64,000 nt of DNA from Actinomadura kijaniata NBRC 14229 (GCF_001552175.1 NZ_BCQR01000011.1:1-64000), one strand, 5' to 3'; shown: positions 7,853-16,669, counted from the stretch's first letter. The notes: a model not told the origin generated them from the letters alone. Translations and numbers: made by a program.

Positions 7853-9196
7853 ATGAAGGACCATCAGGAGTTGGCCGACCGGATCGCGGGCGCCGTGCTC
7901 GTCCCCGGCGACGAGGGCTACGACGCGGAGCGTTCCGGTTTCCAGCTGCACGGGCAGCACCGCCCGGACGTGATCGTCGCGGCGGCCGGGGTGGAGGACG
8001 TGCGGGAGGCCGTCGCGTCCGCCGCCGCGCACGGGACGCCGATCGCCGTGCAGGCCACCGGGCACGGGCTGCCGCGGGGCGCGGACGGCGGCATGCTCAT
8101 CACCACGGGCCGGATGGACGGGGTCCGGATCGACGCCGCGGCCCGCACGGCGCGGGTCGAGGCGGGCGTCCGGTGGGGCGCGGTCGTCGCGGCCGCCGCC
8201 GACCACGGCCTGGCCCCCGTCAACGGCTCCTCTCCCACCGTCGGCGCGGTGTCGTACACGCTCGGCGGTGGCGTCGGCCTGCTGTCACGCCGGTTCGGGT
8301 TCGCCGCCGACCACGTCCGCGCCATCGACGTCGTCACGGCCGACGGAGAGTTCCGGCACGTCACCGCCGAGAGCGACCCGGACCTGTTCTGGGCGCTGCG
8401 CGGCGGACGCGCCAACTTCGGCGTCGTCACGGCGCTGGAGTTCGACCTGATGCCGGTGGAGCGGATCTACGGCGGCGGCCTGTACTTCGACACCGGCCAC
8501 ATCCCCGCCGTGCTGGACGCCTACCGGGCGTGGACCGCGACCGTGCCGGAGGAGATGACCTCCTCGGTCGCGCTGGTGCCGTTCCCGGACGCCCCGGGCG
8601 TGCCCGAGCCGCTGGGCGGCCGGTACGCCGCGCACGTCCGGATCATCCACGCGGGCGACGCCGCGACCGGCGAGCGCCTGGTGGAGCCGCTGCGCGCCGT
8701 CGCCCCCCGCCTGATCGACACCGTGCGGGACATGCCGTACGCCGAGTGCGCCACCATCCACGCCGAGCCGCCGTTCCCGATGGCCTACCACAGCGCGCAC
8801 GCGCTGGTCGGCGAGCTCGACCCGGCGATCGTGGCCGCCGCGCTGGACGCCGGGGAGCGGTTCATCGTGGAGATCCGGCACCTGGGCGGCGCGATGTCCC
8901 GGCCCCCGGCGGTGCCGAACGCCGTCGGCCACCGCGACGCGCGGTACCTGGCCGCCGTGCTGTCCCCGATCCTGCCGGGCCACGGCCCCGAGGCGACGAG
9001 GCCGGCCCACGAGGCGTTCATCGACGCGCTCGCCCCCTGGGACCTGGGCCGCCACGTCAACTTCCTCTACGGGGACGACGCGACCGAGGCCGAGGTCCGC
9101 CGCGCCTACGAGCCCGCCGACCACGAGCGGCTGGTGACGCTGAAGGCGAAGCTCGACCCGTCGGACCTGTTCCGCCTCAACCACCACATCGCCTAG
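7853..9196 (+). CDS. FAD-linked oxidase, berberine-bridge-enzyme type
   Basis: 447 residues. An FAD-binding PCMH domain occupies roughly residues 35-210 and the C-terminal RLVTLKAKLDPSDLFRLNHHI is the BBE domain ending. H71 in VQATGHGLPRG fits the histidine that carries covalent 8-alpha-histidyl FAD. The position where bicovalent members have Cys reads GAVSYTLGGG, so no second covalent link is expected. Such enzymes oxidise alcohols, sugars or secondary-metabolite intermediates with oxygen. No biosynthetic cluster surrounds it, so the substrate is open. The start ATG 7853 follows GGGAGACCGAA. Confidence 0.86.
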   Translation: MKDHQELADRIAGAVLVPGDEGYDAERSGFQLHGQHRPDVIVAAAGVEDVREAVASAAAHGTPIAVQATGHGLPRGADGGMLITTGRMDGVRIDAAARTARVEAGVRWGAVVAAAADHGLAPVNGSSPTVGAVSYTLGGGVGLLSRRFGFAADHVRAIDVVTADGEFRHVTAESDPDLFWALRGGRANFGVVTALEFDLMPVERIYGGGLYFDTGHIPAVLDAYRAWTATVPEEMTSSVALVPFPDAPGVPEPLGGRYAAHVRIIHAGDAATGERLVEPLRAVAPRLIDTVRDMPYAECATIHAEPPFPMAYHSAHALVGELDPAIVAAALDAGERFIVEIRHLGGAMSRPPAVPNAVGHRDARYLAAVLSPILPGHGPEATRPAHEAFIDALAPWDLGRHVNFLYGDDATEAEVRRAYEPADHERLVTLKAKLDPSDLFRLNHHIA

Positions 9197-9204
9197 ACGG
9201 AAAG

Positions 9205-9233
9205 GAGAAGACCCCCGGAAAGGGGGTCTTCTC
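9205..9233. terminator. Bidirectional terminator between convergent genes
   Basis: GAGAAGACCCCC pairs with GGGGGTCTTCTC over 12 bp around a five-base loop, between the flavoenzyme stop and the PPOX gene stop. The A-rich left and T/C-rich right flanks allow use in both directions. Confidence 0.8.
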
Positions 9234-9246
9234 TCTCGTCCGTCCC

Positions 9247-9723
9247 TCACTCGCTCCGCCAGATCTTGCTGGCCAGGTCCGTTCCCCGGATCACCTGGAC
9301 CCGCCAGGGGTCGAGCCGCAGCACGTGCAGCTCCGGATCGTCGATCCCCTTCCAGAACTGCCCGAGGTCGTAGCCCGCCCCCTGGGGGCTGGTCCGCCGG
9401 TACAGCTCCCACACGTGCCGCTTGGTCTCGCGGTCCTCCACCCAGTGGGCGACGGTGTCCACGCTGACCGCGTTCTGCCGCTGGGTCCAGTAGGAGAACG
9501 TCGTGTGCGGGTTGTTCGCCAGGTGCGCGGCCTTCACGGGCGTCTTGTAGGTGGCCAGCCACCCCACGGGCTTCCCGTCCACGACCTCCCACACCGGGAT
9601 CAGGACCCGGGCCCGCGGCCGCCCCTTCTTGTCGACCGTGGTCATCGTCGCGTACACGATGCTCCCGACGTACGCCTCGAACTGCTCCCGCAGGTCGGCG
9701 AACGACCTCACCTTCGTCGCCAT
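9247..9723 (-). CDS. PNPOx-fold (pyridoxamine 5'-phosphate oxidase family) flavin/F420-type protein
   Basis: 158 residues. VYATMTTVDKKGRPRARVLIPVWEV and VGWLATYKTPVKAAHLANNPHTTFSYW are the split-barrel features of the PNPOx-like superfamily, whose actinobacterial members bind FMN, F420 or haem and reduce small molecules. A specific reaction cannot be assigned. It lies three bases downstream of the MFS exporter on the same strand, so the two are almost certainly co-transcribed, which hints at a detoxification pair controlled by the HxlR regulator. Start ATG 9723. Confidence 0.8.
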   Translation of the reverse strand: MATKVRSFADLREQFEAYVGSIVYATMTTVDKKGRPRARVLIPVWEVVDGKPVGWLATYKTPVKAAHLANNPHTTFSYWTQRQNAVSVDTVAHWVEDRETKRHVWELYRRTSPQGAGYDLGQFWKGIDDPELHVLRLDPWRVQVIRGTDLASKIWRSE

Positions 9724-9726
9724 GGT

Positions 9727-11178
9727 TCAGACCCCCGCCTCGACGCGCTCGGTGACGGCGGGGGCGGGAACGCCGGCGGAGTCCCGCCGCCCCAGCCCGA
9801 ACGCGGTCACCACGAGGGCCACCACGGCGCCCACCACCGGTACCACCATCGCGGACCGCACCGCGTCGATCCCGAACGGCCCGGCCGCCACGCTCACCGC
9901 CGTCACCGCCGAGATCCCGAGCGCCGTCCCGAACTGGATCGACGTGTAGAGCAGGCCCCCGGCCAGCCCGTGCTCCTCCTCCGCGACGCCCTCGGTGGCG
10001 GCCACCGTCAGCGGACCGTAGACCAGCGAGAACGTGAGCCCGAGCAGCAGGAACGCCGGGAACATCGCCGCGTACGACCAGTCGGAGGAGACCGGCAGGA
10101 ACAGCGCGTAGGCGATCGCGCCGAGCACCAGCCCGCCGAACAGCACCCGCACGTTGCCGAACCGCTCGGTCAGCCTCGGCGTCACCGTCGGCGCCAGCAC
10201 CATGTCGATCCCGATCACCAGCATCGCCAGGGAGGTCTCCAGCGTGGACCAGCCGCGCAGCTCCTGGAGGTACAGCGTCACGAGGAACTGGAAGCCCGCG
10301 AACGAGCCGATGAACAGCAGCGCCGCGATGTTGGTCCGCACCAGCGGCCCCGACCGCAGCACGCCCAGCCGCACCAGCGGCGCGGCCGACCGGCGCTCGA
10401 TCGCCACGAACGCGCCCAGCAGCGCCAGCCCGCCCGCGAACGCCGCGACCGTCAGCCCCGGCCCGTCCGCCGGGTGCTCCAGCCGCACCACGCCGTAGGC
10501 CAGCAGCAGCATCGCCCCGGTGATGCTGAACGACCCGGCCAGGTCGAACCGCCCGCGCACCCGCTCCGGCGCGGCGTCGTCGCGCACCAGCGGAACCGCC
10601 GCCGCCAGGATCAGCGCCGCCAGGATGACCGGCGCGAAGAACACCCACCGCCAGCCCGCCATCGTCAGCAGACCGCCGATGACCAGGCCCAGCGTGAAGC
10701 CGCCCGCGGCCGTGCCCGCGTAGAACATCAGCGCGCGGTTGCGCGCCCGCCCCTCGGCGAAGTTCGTGGTGATCAGCGCCAGCCCGGCCGGGGCCAGGAA
10801 CGCCGCCGCCACCCCGGTCACGAACCGGGAGACCAGCAGCGTCCACCCCTCGGTGGCGAACCCGCCGAGGCCGGAGAAGACCAGGAACACCACCAGCCAC
10901 GTCAGGAACATGCGGCGGCGTCCCAGCAGGTCGGCGGCGCGCCCGCCCAGCAGCATGAACCCGCCGTACCCGAGCACGTAGGCGGACACGACGCCGCTCA
11001 GCATGCCGGTGGACAGGTCCAGATCGGTGCGGATCCTCGGCAGGGCGACGTTCAGCATCGCGACGTCGATCCCCTCCAGGAAGATCGCGCCGCACAGCAC
11101 CAGCAGCATCGCCCAGGCGCGGCCGTTCATCTCGGTGATCTGACCCGGCGGACGCGCGCCGGACAGCGTTGCGGACAT
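9727..11178 (-). CDS. MFS drug:H+ antiporter, DHA2 (14-TMS) family
   Basis: 483 residues with about fourteen membrane segments. FLEGIDVAMLNVALPRI is motif D1 and LGGRAADLLGRRRMFL is the MFS loop 2-3 motif; MTGVAAAFLAPAG-like and GxxxGPxxGG-like stretches (GLVIGGLLTMAGWRWVFF) fit DHA2 multidrug exporters such as EmrB/QacA. I chose ATG 11178 because GAGGAG lies eight bases upstream; the frame extends further to 11256. It faces an HxlR regulator divergently and leads a two-gene operon with the PNPOx protein. It probably exports a toxic organic compound; substrate unknown. Confidence 0.88.
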   Translation of the reverse strand: MSATLSGARPPGQITEMNGRAWAMLLVLCGAIFLEGIDVAMLNVALPRIRTDLDLSTGMLSGVVSAYVLGYGGFMLLGGRAADLLGRRRMFLTWLVVFLVFSGLGGFATEGWTLLVSRFVTGVAAAFLAPAGLALITTNFAEGRARNRALMFYAGTAAGGFTLGLVIGGLLTMAGWRWVFFAPVILAALILAAAVPLVRDDAAPERVRGRFDLAGSFSITGAMLLLAYGVVRLEHPADGPGLTVAAFAGGLALLGAFVAIERRSAAPLVRLGVLRSGPLVRTNIAALLFIGSFAGFQFLVTLYLQELRGWSTLETSLAMLVIGIDMVLAPTVTPRLTERFGNVRVLFGGLVLGAIAYALFLPVSSDWSYAAMFPAFLLLGLTFSLVYGPLTVAATEGVAEEEHGLAGGLLYTSIQFGTALGISAVTAVSVAAGPFGIDAVRSAMVVPVVGAVVALVVTAFGLGRRDSAGVPAPAVTERVEAGV

Positions 11179-11260
11179 GGCTGTCTCCTCGTCGACAAGG
11201 GGGGACGAGGGGCGGTCACCGAAAGGGTGCCGGTTCCCTCTTGTTACCGACCTCATCTTG

Positions 11261-11278
11261 GGTGACCATTGGTGACCA
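11261..11278. promoter_or_regulatory. Tandem GGTGACCA repeat, candidate HxlR operator
   Basis: GGTGACCA occurs at 11261-11268 and 11271-11278, exactly 10 bp apart, with a related GTTACC at 11243-11248. It covers the start codon region of the HxlR gene in the divergent promoter, as expected for an autoregulated repressor that also controls the exporter. Confidence 0.45.
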
Positions 11279-11718
11279 TGGAAGACGGCACTTCAGAGTT
11301 CCCCGGTACCCCCTGTGATACCGGCACCGACTACGACGCGTTCCAGTGGGACACCCGCGAGGGCTGCGAGGTCCGGCAGATCCTCGACCGCGTCGCCGAC
11401 AAGTGGTCGCTGCTGGTGATCGCGCTGCTGGACAAGCGGAGCCTGCGCTTCACCGAGCTCAAGCGCGAGATCGACGGCGTCAGCCAGCGGATGCTGACCC
11501 GCACCCTGCGCCACCTCGAACGCGACGGCCTGGTCAAGCGCACCGTCCACCCGGTGGTCCCGCCGCGGGTGGACTACGAGCTGACCCCGCTCGGGGTGAG
11601 CCTGCACGCCACCATCAAGGCCCTGGTCGACTGGACCGAGAACCACCAGCGCGAGATCGCCGAGGCCCGCCACACCTACGACCGCCGCGCCGAGCGGGAG
11701 GAGGAGCTCGTCCACTGA
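11278..11718 (+). CDS. HxlR-family transcriptional regulator
   Basis: 146 residues. The core CEVRQILDRVADKWSLLVIALLDKRSLRFTELKREIDGVSQRMLTRTLRHLERDGLVKR is the HxlR winged helix with its conserved Cys, followed by the PPRVDYELTPLG wing. HxlR proteins are often thiol or electrophile responsive. ATG 11278 is preferred; in-frame GTG 11272 and TTG 11269 exist. The divergent MFS exporter/PNPOx operon is the likely target, giving a compact exporter-reductase-sensor module. Confidence 0.9.
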   Translation: MEDGTSEFPGTPCDTGTDYDAFQWDTREGCEVRQILDRVADKWSLLVIALLDKRSLRFTELKREIDGVSQRMLTRTLRHLERDGLVKRTVHPVVPPRVDYELTPLGVSLHATIKALVDWTENHQREIAEARHTYDRRAEREEELVH

Positions 11719-11828
11719 CCCCGGCCGCGCCGGACGCCAGACGGCGTTCACGCGGCGCTACCGTCCGGCTCGACGGGCGTTCACCGCGCGCTGCTTCGCT
11801 GGGGGATCCCACCCCGCACAGGAGTCGC

Positions 11829-13652
11829 ATGCGCGCGTATCTGGCCGTCGTGGCGGTGGACCGCGGCCGACCCGTCCCCCGGCGCGTCATCGAGGCCGCG
11901 GAGCGGGCCGTGCACGAGGCGGTCCCCGTCCCGGCCGACGTCCTGACGGCCGACCGCTGGACGAGCGAGGACGGCGCGGTCACCCTGCTCGCCTGGGCCA
12001 ACGAGCCCGAGCACGCCCTGCTGCCCCGCCCGCTGCGGCGCGAGGGCGGACGCGTCCTCGGCTACTGCGGCTATCTCGCCGACCCGGACGCCGGGGAGCG
12101 GGCGCTGCTGGCCGCCGACCGGGTCGGGCCGGTCACCGAGACGCTCGGCGGCTGCTTCTCGGTCTTCCGGGCGGGCCCGGACGGCGTCGAGGCCGCCACC
12201 TCCATCGCGCGCGTCTGCCCCGTCTACCACGCCGAGACCGGCGGGGCCCGGGTGATCGGCACCCGCGCGCTGCTGGTCCACCTGGTCGCCCGCGCGATCG
12301 GGACCGGCGCCGCCGACCCCGGCGTGGACCTCGACGTCCCGGCGTTGCAGCCGATGGTCCGGCACGGGTTCTTCACCAACGACGACACCCCCTTCCGGGG
12401 CGTGCGCACGCTGCCCGCCGCGACCGTCCTCACCGCCCGTCCCGGCGAGCCCACCGAGACCCGCGAGGTCCCCACCCCCGTCGCCGAGCCCGCCCCCGGC
12501 GGCCCCCGCCGGGCCCGCGCCCGCGTCGCCGACCTCGCCGAGGCGCTGGTCGCGTCCGCCGCGCCGCTCGCCCGGCACGGCGAACCGGTCACCCTGGCGC
12601 TGTCGGGCGGCCGCGACAGCCGCCTCATGGCCGCCGTGCTGAAGGCGGCGGGCGTGCCGATGACGGCGGCCACCCACGGGTTCGCCGACGACCCCGACGT
12701 CGTGCTGGCCACCCGCATCGCGCGCCGCCTCGGGATCGAGCACCGGGTGAGCCTGCCGGCCACCGACGACGCGCGCGACGAGGTCGTCGTCGAGCACCCG
12801 TTCCTTCGCGCCTACGACATCATCCGGCGCTGCGAGGGGATGACCTCGGCCTACGAGCGGGTCAACGGCTGGACGCCCTACTCCCTCACCCCGCGCACCT
12901 CCGGGTCCGGCGGGGAGACGCTGCGCGGCGGCTTCCTCTACGACCAGGGCGACCGGTCCCCGGCGGGCATCGCCAGGCGCGTCCGCACGATCTTCCTGTC
13001 GGCCGAGCGGTTCTGCACCCCGGGCGCCAACGACCGCGCCCGTGCGGCGCTCCGGCCCTGGGCCGAACGCGCCGAGCGCGACGGCGCCGACGTCCTCGAC
13101 CGCCTCTACCTCTACTACCGCTCGGGACGCTGGATCGTCGGCTCGCACACCGCGACGCTGACCAACGGCCCCTACTACCACCCGTTCTTCGACAACCGGG
13201 TGGTCCGCGAGGCCCTGGCGCTGCCGCCGGGCTGGCGGGCGAGCGAGGAGGTCGTCTTCCGGCTGATCGAGACGCTCGCGCCCGAACTCGCCGACATCCC
13301 GCCCGAGGGCAAGCGCTGGCGGTTCGAGGAGAACCGCCCGTGCGGCCTGCGCGACCTGCTCGCCTGGCGGCGCCGCGCCGCCCTCGTCCCCAGGGGCCGC
13401 ACCTCGGGCTTCAACTGGCGCAAGAGCTACGACGACGCGTTCCTGAAGCTCCTGCGCGACGAGGTGGCGGCGGCCCCGCGCGAGCTTTTCGACATCGTCG
13501 ACGAGGTGAGGGCCAAGGAGCACTTCGCCGCGGTCTCCGGGACGTGGGTGCTCCAGACCTGGCACATCTACACCCTGGCCGTCCTGCTGTCGGGAGCGTG
13601 GCGGGAGCCCCGCCCCACGCTGCCGAAGGTGCGCATCCCGATCCCCTCGTAG
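11829..13652 (+). CDS. Asparagine synthase-like protein lacking the glutaminase Cys
   Basis: 607 residues. The C-terminal half has the ATP-pyrophosphatase motif SGGRDS (S259-S264) and later conserved blocks (GFNWRKSYDDAF) of the Asn_synthase domain; the N-terminal half resembles the class II glutaminase fold but residue 2 is Arg, not the catalytic Cys. It may therefore activate a carboxylate with ATP without using glutamine, as in lasso-peptide cyclases, beta-lactam synthetase and asparagine-synthase-like proteins of cell-wall loci. No precursor peptide, leader peptidase or lactam gene is adjacent. Start ATG 11829 with GGAG at 11821-11824. Function open. Confidence 0.8.
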   Translation: MRAYLAVVAVDRGRPVPRRVIEAAERAVHEAVPVPADVLTADRWTSEDGAVTLLAWANEPEHALLPRPLRREGGRVLGYCGYLADPDAGERALLAADRVGPVTETLGGCFSVFRAGPDGVEAATSIARVCPVYHAETGGARVIGTRALLVHLVARAIGTGAADPGVDLDVPALQPMVRHGFFTNDDTPFRGVRTLPAATVLTARPGEPTETREVPTPVAEPAPGGPRRARARVADLAEALVASAAPLARHGEPVTLALSGGRDSRLMAAVLKAAGVPMTAATHGFADDPDVVLATRIARRLGIEHRVSLPATDDARDEVVVEHPFLRAYDIIRRCEGMTSAYERVNGWTPYSLTPRTSGSGGETLRGGFLYDQGDRSPAGIARRVRTIFLSAERFCTPGANDRARAALRPWAERAERDGADVLDRLYLYYRSGRWIVGSHTATLTNGPYYHPFFDNRVVREALALPPGWRASEEVVFRLIETLAPELADIPPEGKRWRFEENRPCGLRDLLAWRRRAALVPRGRTSGFNWRKSYDDAFLKLLRDEVAAAPRELFDIVDEVRAKEHFAAVSGTWVLQTWHIYTLAVLLSGAWREPRPTLPKVRIPIPS

Positions 13653-13665
13653 CCGCGCGGGCGGG

Positions 13666-14451
13666 TCAGGCGAGGGTCTGGCCGCCGTCGACGGTGAGGA
13701 CCTGGCCGGTCATGTAGGGGTTGGCCATGAGGAACAGCGCGGCCGCGGCCGCCTCCTCGGCGGTCCCGTACCGGCCGAGCGGCACCGCCGCCCCGGCCTC
13801 GGCGATCTTCGCGTCGGTGTCCAGCCCGCCGGCCGAGCGCATCAGCGGGGTGTCGAACGCGCCGTACCGGACCGTGTTGACGCGCAGGCGGCGCGGAGCG
13901 AGCTCGACCGCGAGGGCGGGGGCCAGCGCCTCGACGCCGCCGACCGCCGCGATCGCCCCGCTCACCCCGGGCACGGGCCGGACGGTGAAGGTGCCGGAGG
14001 TCAGGGTGATCGATCCGCCGGCCGGCAGCCGCTCGGCGGCGACGCGGGCGGCGGCCAGCGCGCTCCACAGACGCAGGTCGGCGACGGTGCGGACGGTGTC
14101 GGGGGTCAGCTCCTCCAGCGGACCGGCCCCGACGTAGCCGCCCGCGGTGACCAGGACGTGGTCCACGCGTTCGGCCAGGTCGAAGACGCGGCGGACGGCG
14201 TCCTCGTCGGCGGCGTCGGCGGTGCCGCCGAGCACGGCGTCGGCCGGGGCGTCGGCGCGCAGCGCGGCGAGGGCGGCGTCCAGGCGGCTCCGGTCGCGCC
14301 CGGACAGCACGACGCGGGCGCCGAGGCCGACCAGCAGACGCCCGGCGGCCAGCCCGATGCCGGAGGTGCCGCCGAGGATGACGGCGGTCGATCCGGCGAG
14401 CCCGTCGGGCAGCGGCGAGCGGACCGGAAGAGGGGCGGCGGCGAGGGTCAT
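13666..14451 (-). CDS. SDR-fold oxidoreductase lacking the YxxxK catalytic pair
   Basis: 261 residues. Rossmann motif GGTSGIG near residue 27 and the C-terminal GQVLTVDGGQTLA are SDR features, and the RVNTVRYGAFDTP segment follows the cofactor-binding pattern. Where classical members have YxxxK before the VEAL helix, this protein reads A-I-A-A-V, so the usual catalytic Tyr and Lys are absent. A subgroup of such SDRs is widespread beside TetR regulators. It may bind NAD(P) without the standard chemistry. Divergent from a TetR gene with matching operators in both promoters. Confidence 0.84.
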   Translation of the reverse strand: MTLAAAPLPVRSPLPDGLAGSTAVILGGTSGIGLAAGRLLVGLGARVVLSGRDRSRLDAALAALRADAPADAVLGGTADAADEDAVRRVFDLAERVDHVLVTAGGYVGAGPLEELTPDTVRTVADLRLWSALAAARVAAERLPAGGSITLTSGTFTVRPVPGVSGAIAAVGGVEALAPALAVELAPRRLRVNTVRYGAFDTPLMRSAGGLDTDAKIAEAGAAVPLGRYGTAEEAAAAALFLMANPYMTGQVLTVDGGQTLA

Positions 14452-14470
14452 GGGGAATCTCCGTTCGAAA

Positions 14471-14533
14471 TAAACCAGACGGTTGGTTTAGAGCATGATC
14501 GGATGCGGGTGGAAAGTCAACCGGATGGTTTAA
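14471..14533. promoter_or_regulatory. Two TetR operators, core AACC-N4-GGTT
   Basis: Site 1 has TAAACCA (14471-14477) facing TGGTTTA (14484-14490); its inner core is AACCAGACGGTT (14473-14484). Site 2 reads TCAACCGGATGGTTTAA (14517-14533) with core AACCGGATGGTT. Site 1 sits next to the SDR start and site 2 eight bases before the TetR start, consistent with a TetR repressing both genes. Confidence 0.7.
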
Positions 14534-14540
14534 TTTCGGT

Positions 14541-15137
14541 ATGGGGTACGACGCCGAGGCCACCCGCCGCCGGATCTTCCAGGCCGCCACCGAGGAGTTC
14601 GCCGCGCACGGCCTGGCCGGGGCGCGCATCGAGCGGATCGCCGCCGCGGCCAAGGCCAACAAGCAGGCGATCTACCTCTACTTCGGCAACAAGGAGAAGC
14701 TGTTCGGCGCGGTCGTGGGCGCCAAGGTGGACGAGGTCTGCAAGACGGGCGCGCTCGACCCGGACGACGTCGCCGAGACCGTCGGCCGGCTGTTCGACTG
14801 GTACCAGGAGCATCCCGAGCTGGTCCGCCTGCTGCTCTGGGAGGCGCTGGAGAACGGCCCCGGCCCCGTCCAGGGCGAGCCGGAGCGCCGCGACGCCTAC
14901 CGGGGCCACGTCCGGGGCTGGGTCGAGGCCGGGTACGCCGCCGACGCGCCCGGCGACCGGGCCCGCGTCCACGCCGCCCAGGACTGGATGTTCACGCTGC
15001 TCGGCCTGATCGCCTGGAACTTCGCGGTCCCCCAGCTGCGCCGCCTGGTGCTGGACGAGGACGACGAGAGGGTCGCCCTCGCCCGCCGCCGCGCGGCCGT
15101 CGTGGAGGCCGTCCGCGCCCTGTGGTCCGCGCGCTGA
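14541..15137 (+). CDS. TetR-family transcriptional regulator
   Basis: 198 residues. ATRRRIFQAATEEFAAHGLAGARIERIAAAAKANKQAIYLYFGNKEKLF is a complete TetR helix-turn-helix; the C-terminal part with the HPELVRLLLWEALENG segment is a typical all-helical ligand domain. It is divergent from the SDR gene and two near-identical palindromes lie between them, so it most likely represses itself and the SDR. Start ATG 14541. Ligand unknown. Confidence 0.92.
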   Translation: MGYDAEATRRRIFQAATEEFAAHGLAGARIERIAAAAKANKQAIYLYFGNKEKLFGAVVGAKVDEVCKTGALDPDDVAETVGRLFDWYQEHPELVRLLLWEALENGPGPVQGEPERRDAYRGHVRGWVEAGYAADAPGDRARVHAAQDWMFTLLGLIAWNFAVPQLRRLVLDEDDERVALARRRAAVVEAVRALWSAR

Positions 15138-15145
15138 ACCGGGCA

Positions 15146-15186
15146 CGCCGGCGGCCCCGGTCCACGCGGGACCGGGGCCGCCGGCG
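15146..15186. terminator. 18-bp perfect stem between TetR and MFS genes
   Basis: Arms 15146-15163 and 15169-15186 (inner part GGCCCCGGTCC / GGACCGGGGCC) pair perfectly around a five-base loop. It lies nine bases after the TetR stop and four before the convergent MFS stop, so it probably serves both. Confidence 0.82.
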
Positions 15187-15189
15187 CGT

Positions 15190-16632
15190 TCACCTCCGGC
15201 GCGGGATCAGCAGGGCGGGCACGATGGCCAGCGCGACGAACGCCAGCGACCACACGTACGTCCCCCGGAACGCCTCCGTCAACGCCCCGGCGTCGGCCGG
15301 GACCGCGCCGCGCAGCGCGCCCGACCCGCCGGGCAGGTTCGCGGCCAGCACCACCGAGATCACCGCAGTGCCGACCGCGCCCATCGTCGTGTTGATCAGG
15401 TTGACGGTCGTGCTGCCCGACGCGGCCTGCCCGGGGGCGAGCTGCTTGGTCGCGGCCGTCATGGCGGGCATGATCGTCGATCCGCCGCCCGCGCCCATCA
15501 GCAGCATCGCCCCGCCGAGCGCCCAGTACGGCACGTCCGCCGACAGCAGGAACGTGAACAGCCCGAACCCGGCGACCGCCGTCACGACCCCGAACGGCAC
15601 GACCCGGCCCGGCCCCACCCGGTCGACGATCCGCCCGGTCACCTGCATCGCCGTGCCCGACGCCAGCGCGAACGGGATGCCCAGCGCGCCCGCCACCGTG
15701 GCGCTCTCGCCCCGCACCACCTGGAAGTACAGCGGGCCGAGGATCATCGTGCCGAAGTAGCCGAGCACGAACACCGTCGTGGTCGCGGTCGCCGCCGCGA
15801 ACGCCCGGTTCCGGAACAGCCCCAGGTCGATCAGCGGGTACCGCGCGGTCAGCGCCCGCGCCACGAACGCCGCCACCAGCACGACCCCGGCGACCGTCGG
15901 GACCAGCACCCCGGCGGAGCCGAAGTCGCCCCGCTCGCCCCCGGCCGTCACGCCGTACACGAACGCCGCCAGCCCCGGCGACAGCAGCGCCAGCCCCAGC
16001 ACGTCCAGCGGGCGGCGCTCACCCGGCACGTCGCCGGGGAAGATCCGCGTGGCCAGCAGCAGCACGACCGCGCCGAGCGGCAGGTTGAGCAGGAACATCC
16101 ACCGCCACGACACCTCGTCCACCAGGTAGCCGCCCAGCACCGGCCCGGCCAGCGGGCCGACCAGGATCGCCAGCCCCAGCGTGGACATCAGCCGCCCCAT
16201 CCGGTCCGGCCCGGCCGCCCGGATCAGGATCGTCATGCCGACCGGCATCACCATCCCGCCGCCGAGGCCCTGCACCACCCGGAACGCGATCAGCGACTGG
16301 ATGTTCCACGCCATCCCCGCCAGCACCGACCCGGCCACGAACAGCACGATCGCCACGAGGTACAGCCGCTTCGCGCCGAACCGGCCCACCGCCCACGCGG
16401 TGCTGGGGATCACCGCGCCCAGCGCCAGCGAGTACCCGGTCGTGACCCACTGCACGGTCGACAGGGGCGCGTCGAACTGGAGCGTGAACCGGTGGATCGC
16501 GACGTTGACGATGGTCATGTCCAGGGTCGTCATGATCGCCCCGAGCACGAGGACGAGGGCGATCGTCATCGCGCGGGGGTCGGCGGCGGGAGACGCGGCG
16601 GCATCCTCCCGGGGCGGGGCTGCGGTGGCCAT
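15190..16632 (-). CDS. MFS drug:H+ antiporter, DHA2 family
   Basis: 480 residues with about fourteen membrane helices. MTTLDMTIVNVAI is motif D1, FRVVQGLGGGMVMP and ILVGPLAGPVLGGYLVDEVSWRWMF are the DHA2 motifs of EmrB/QacA exporters. It probably extrudes a lipophilic drug or metabolite across the inner membrane. The FMN reductase gene lies 37 bases upstream on the same strand, so reductase and exporter may be one transcript under the SoxR-like promoter, a pattern fitting defence against redox-cycling compounds. Start ATG 16632. Confidence 0.88.
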   Translation of the reverse strand: MATAAPPREDAAASPAADPRAMTIALVLVLGAIMTTLDMTIVNVAIHRFTLQFDAPLSTVQWVTTGYSLALGAVIPSTAWAVGRFGAKRLYLVAIVLFVAGSVLAGMAWNIQSLIAFRVVQGLGGGMVMPVGMTILIRAAGPDRMGRLMSTLGLAILVGPLAGPVLGGYLVDEVSWRWMFLLNLPLGAVVLLLATRIFPGDVPGERRPLDVLGLALLSPGLAAFVYGVTAGGERGDFGSAGVLVPTVAGVVLVAAFVARALTARYPLIDLGLFRNRAFAAATATTTVFVLGYFGTMILGPLYFQVVRGESATVAGALGIPFALASGTAMQVTGRIVDRVGPGRVVPFGVVTAVAGFGLFTFLLSADVPYWALGGAMLLMGAGGGSTIMPAMTAATKQLAPGQAASGSTTVNLINTTMGAVGTAVISVVLAANLPGGSGALRGAVPADAGALTEAFRGTYVWSLAFVALAIVPALLIPRRR

Positions 16633-16669
16633 GGGGAACTCCTAGGGATTCGCGGGGGAAAACGGGGGA

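Noticed and set aside
7801-11265. Plus-strand frame of over 1,100 codons
   Set aside because: It runs antisense and out of frame through the flavoenzyme, PNPOx and MFS genes; low-complexity Arg/Gly/Pro composition shows it is a GC shadow.
11719-11828. Lasso-peptide precursor next to the asparagine-synthase-like gene
   Set aside because: The 110 bases upstream contain no start codon with a leader/core pattern and no leader peptidase is nearby.
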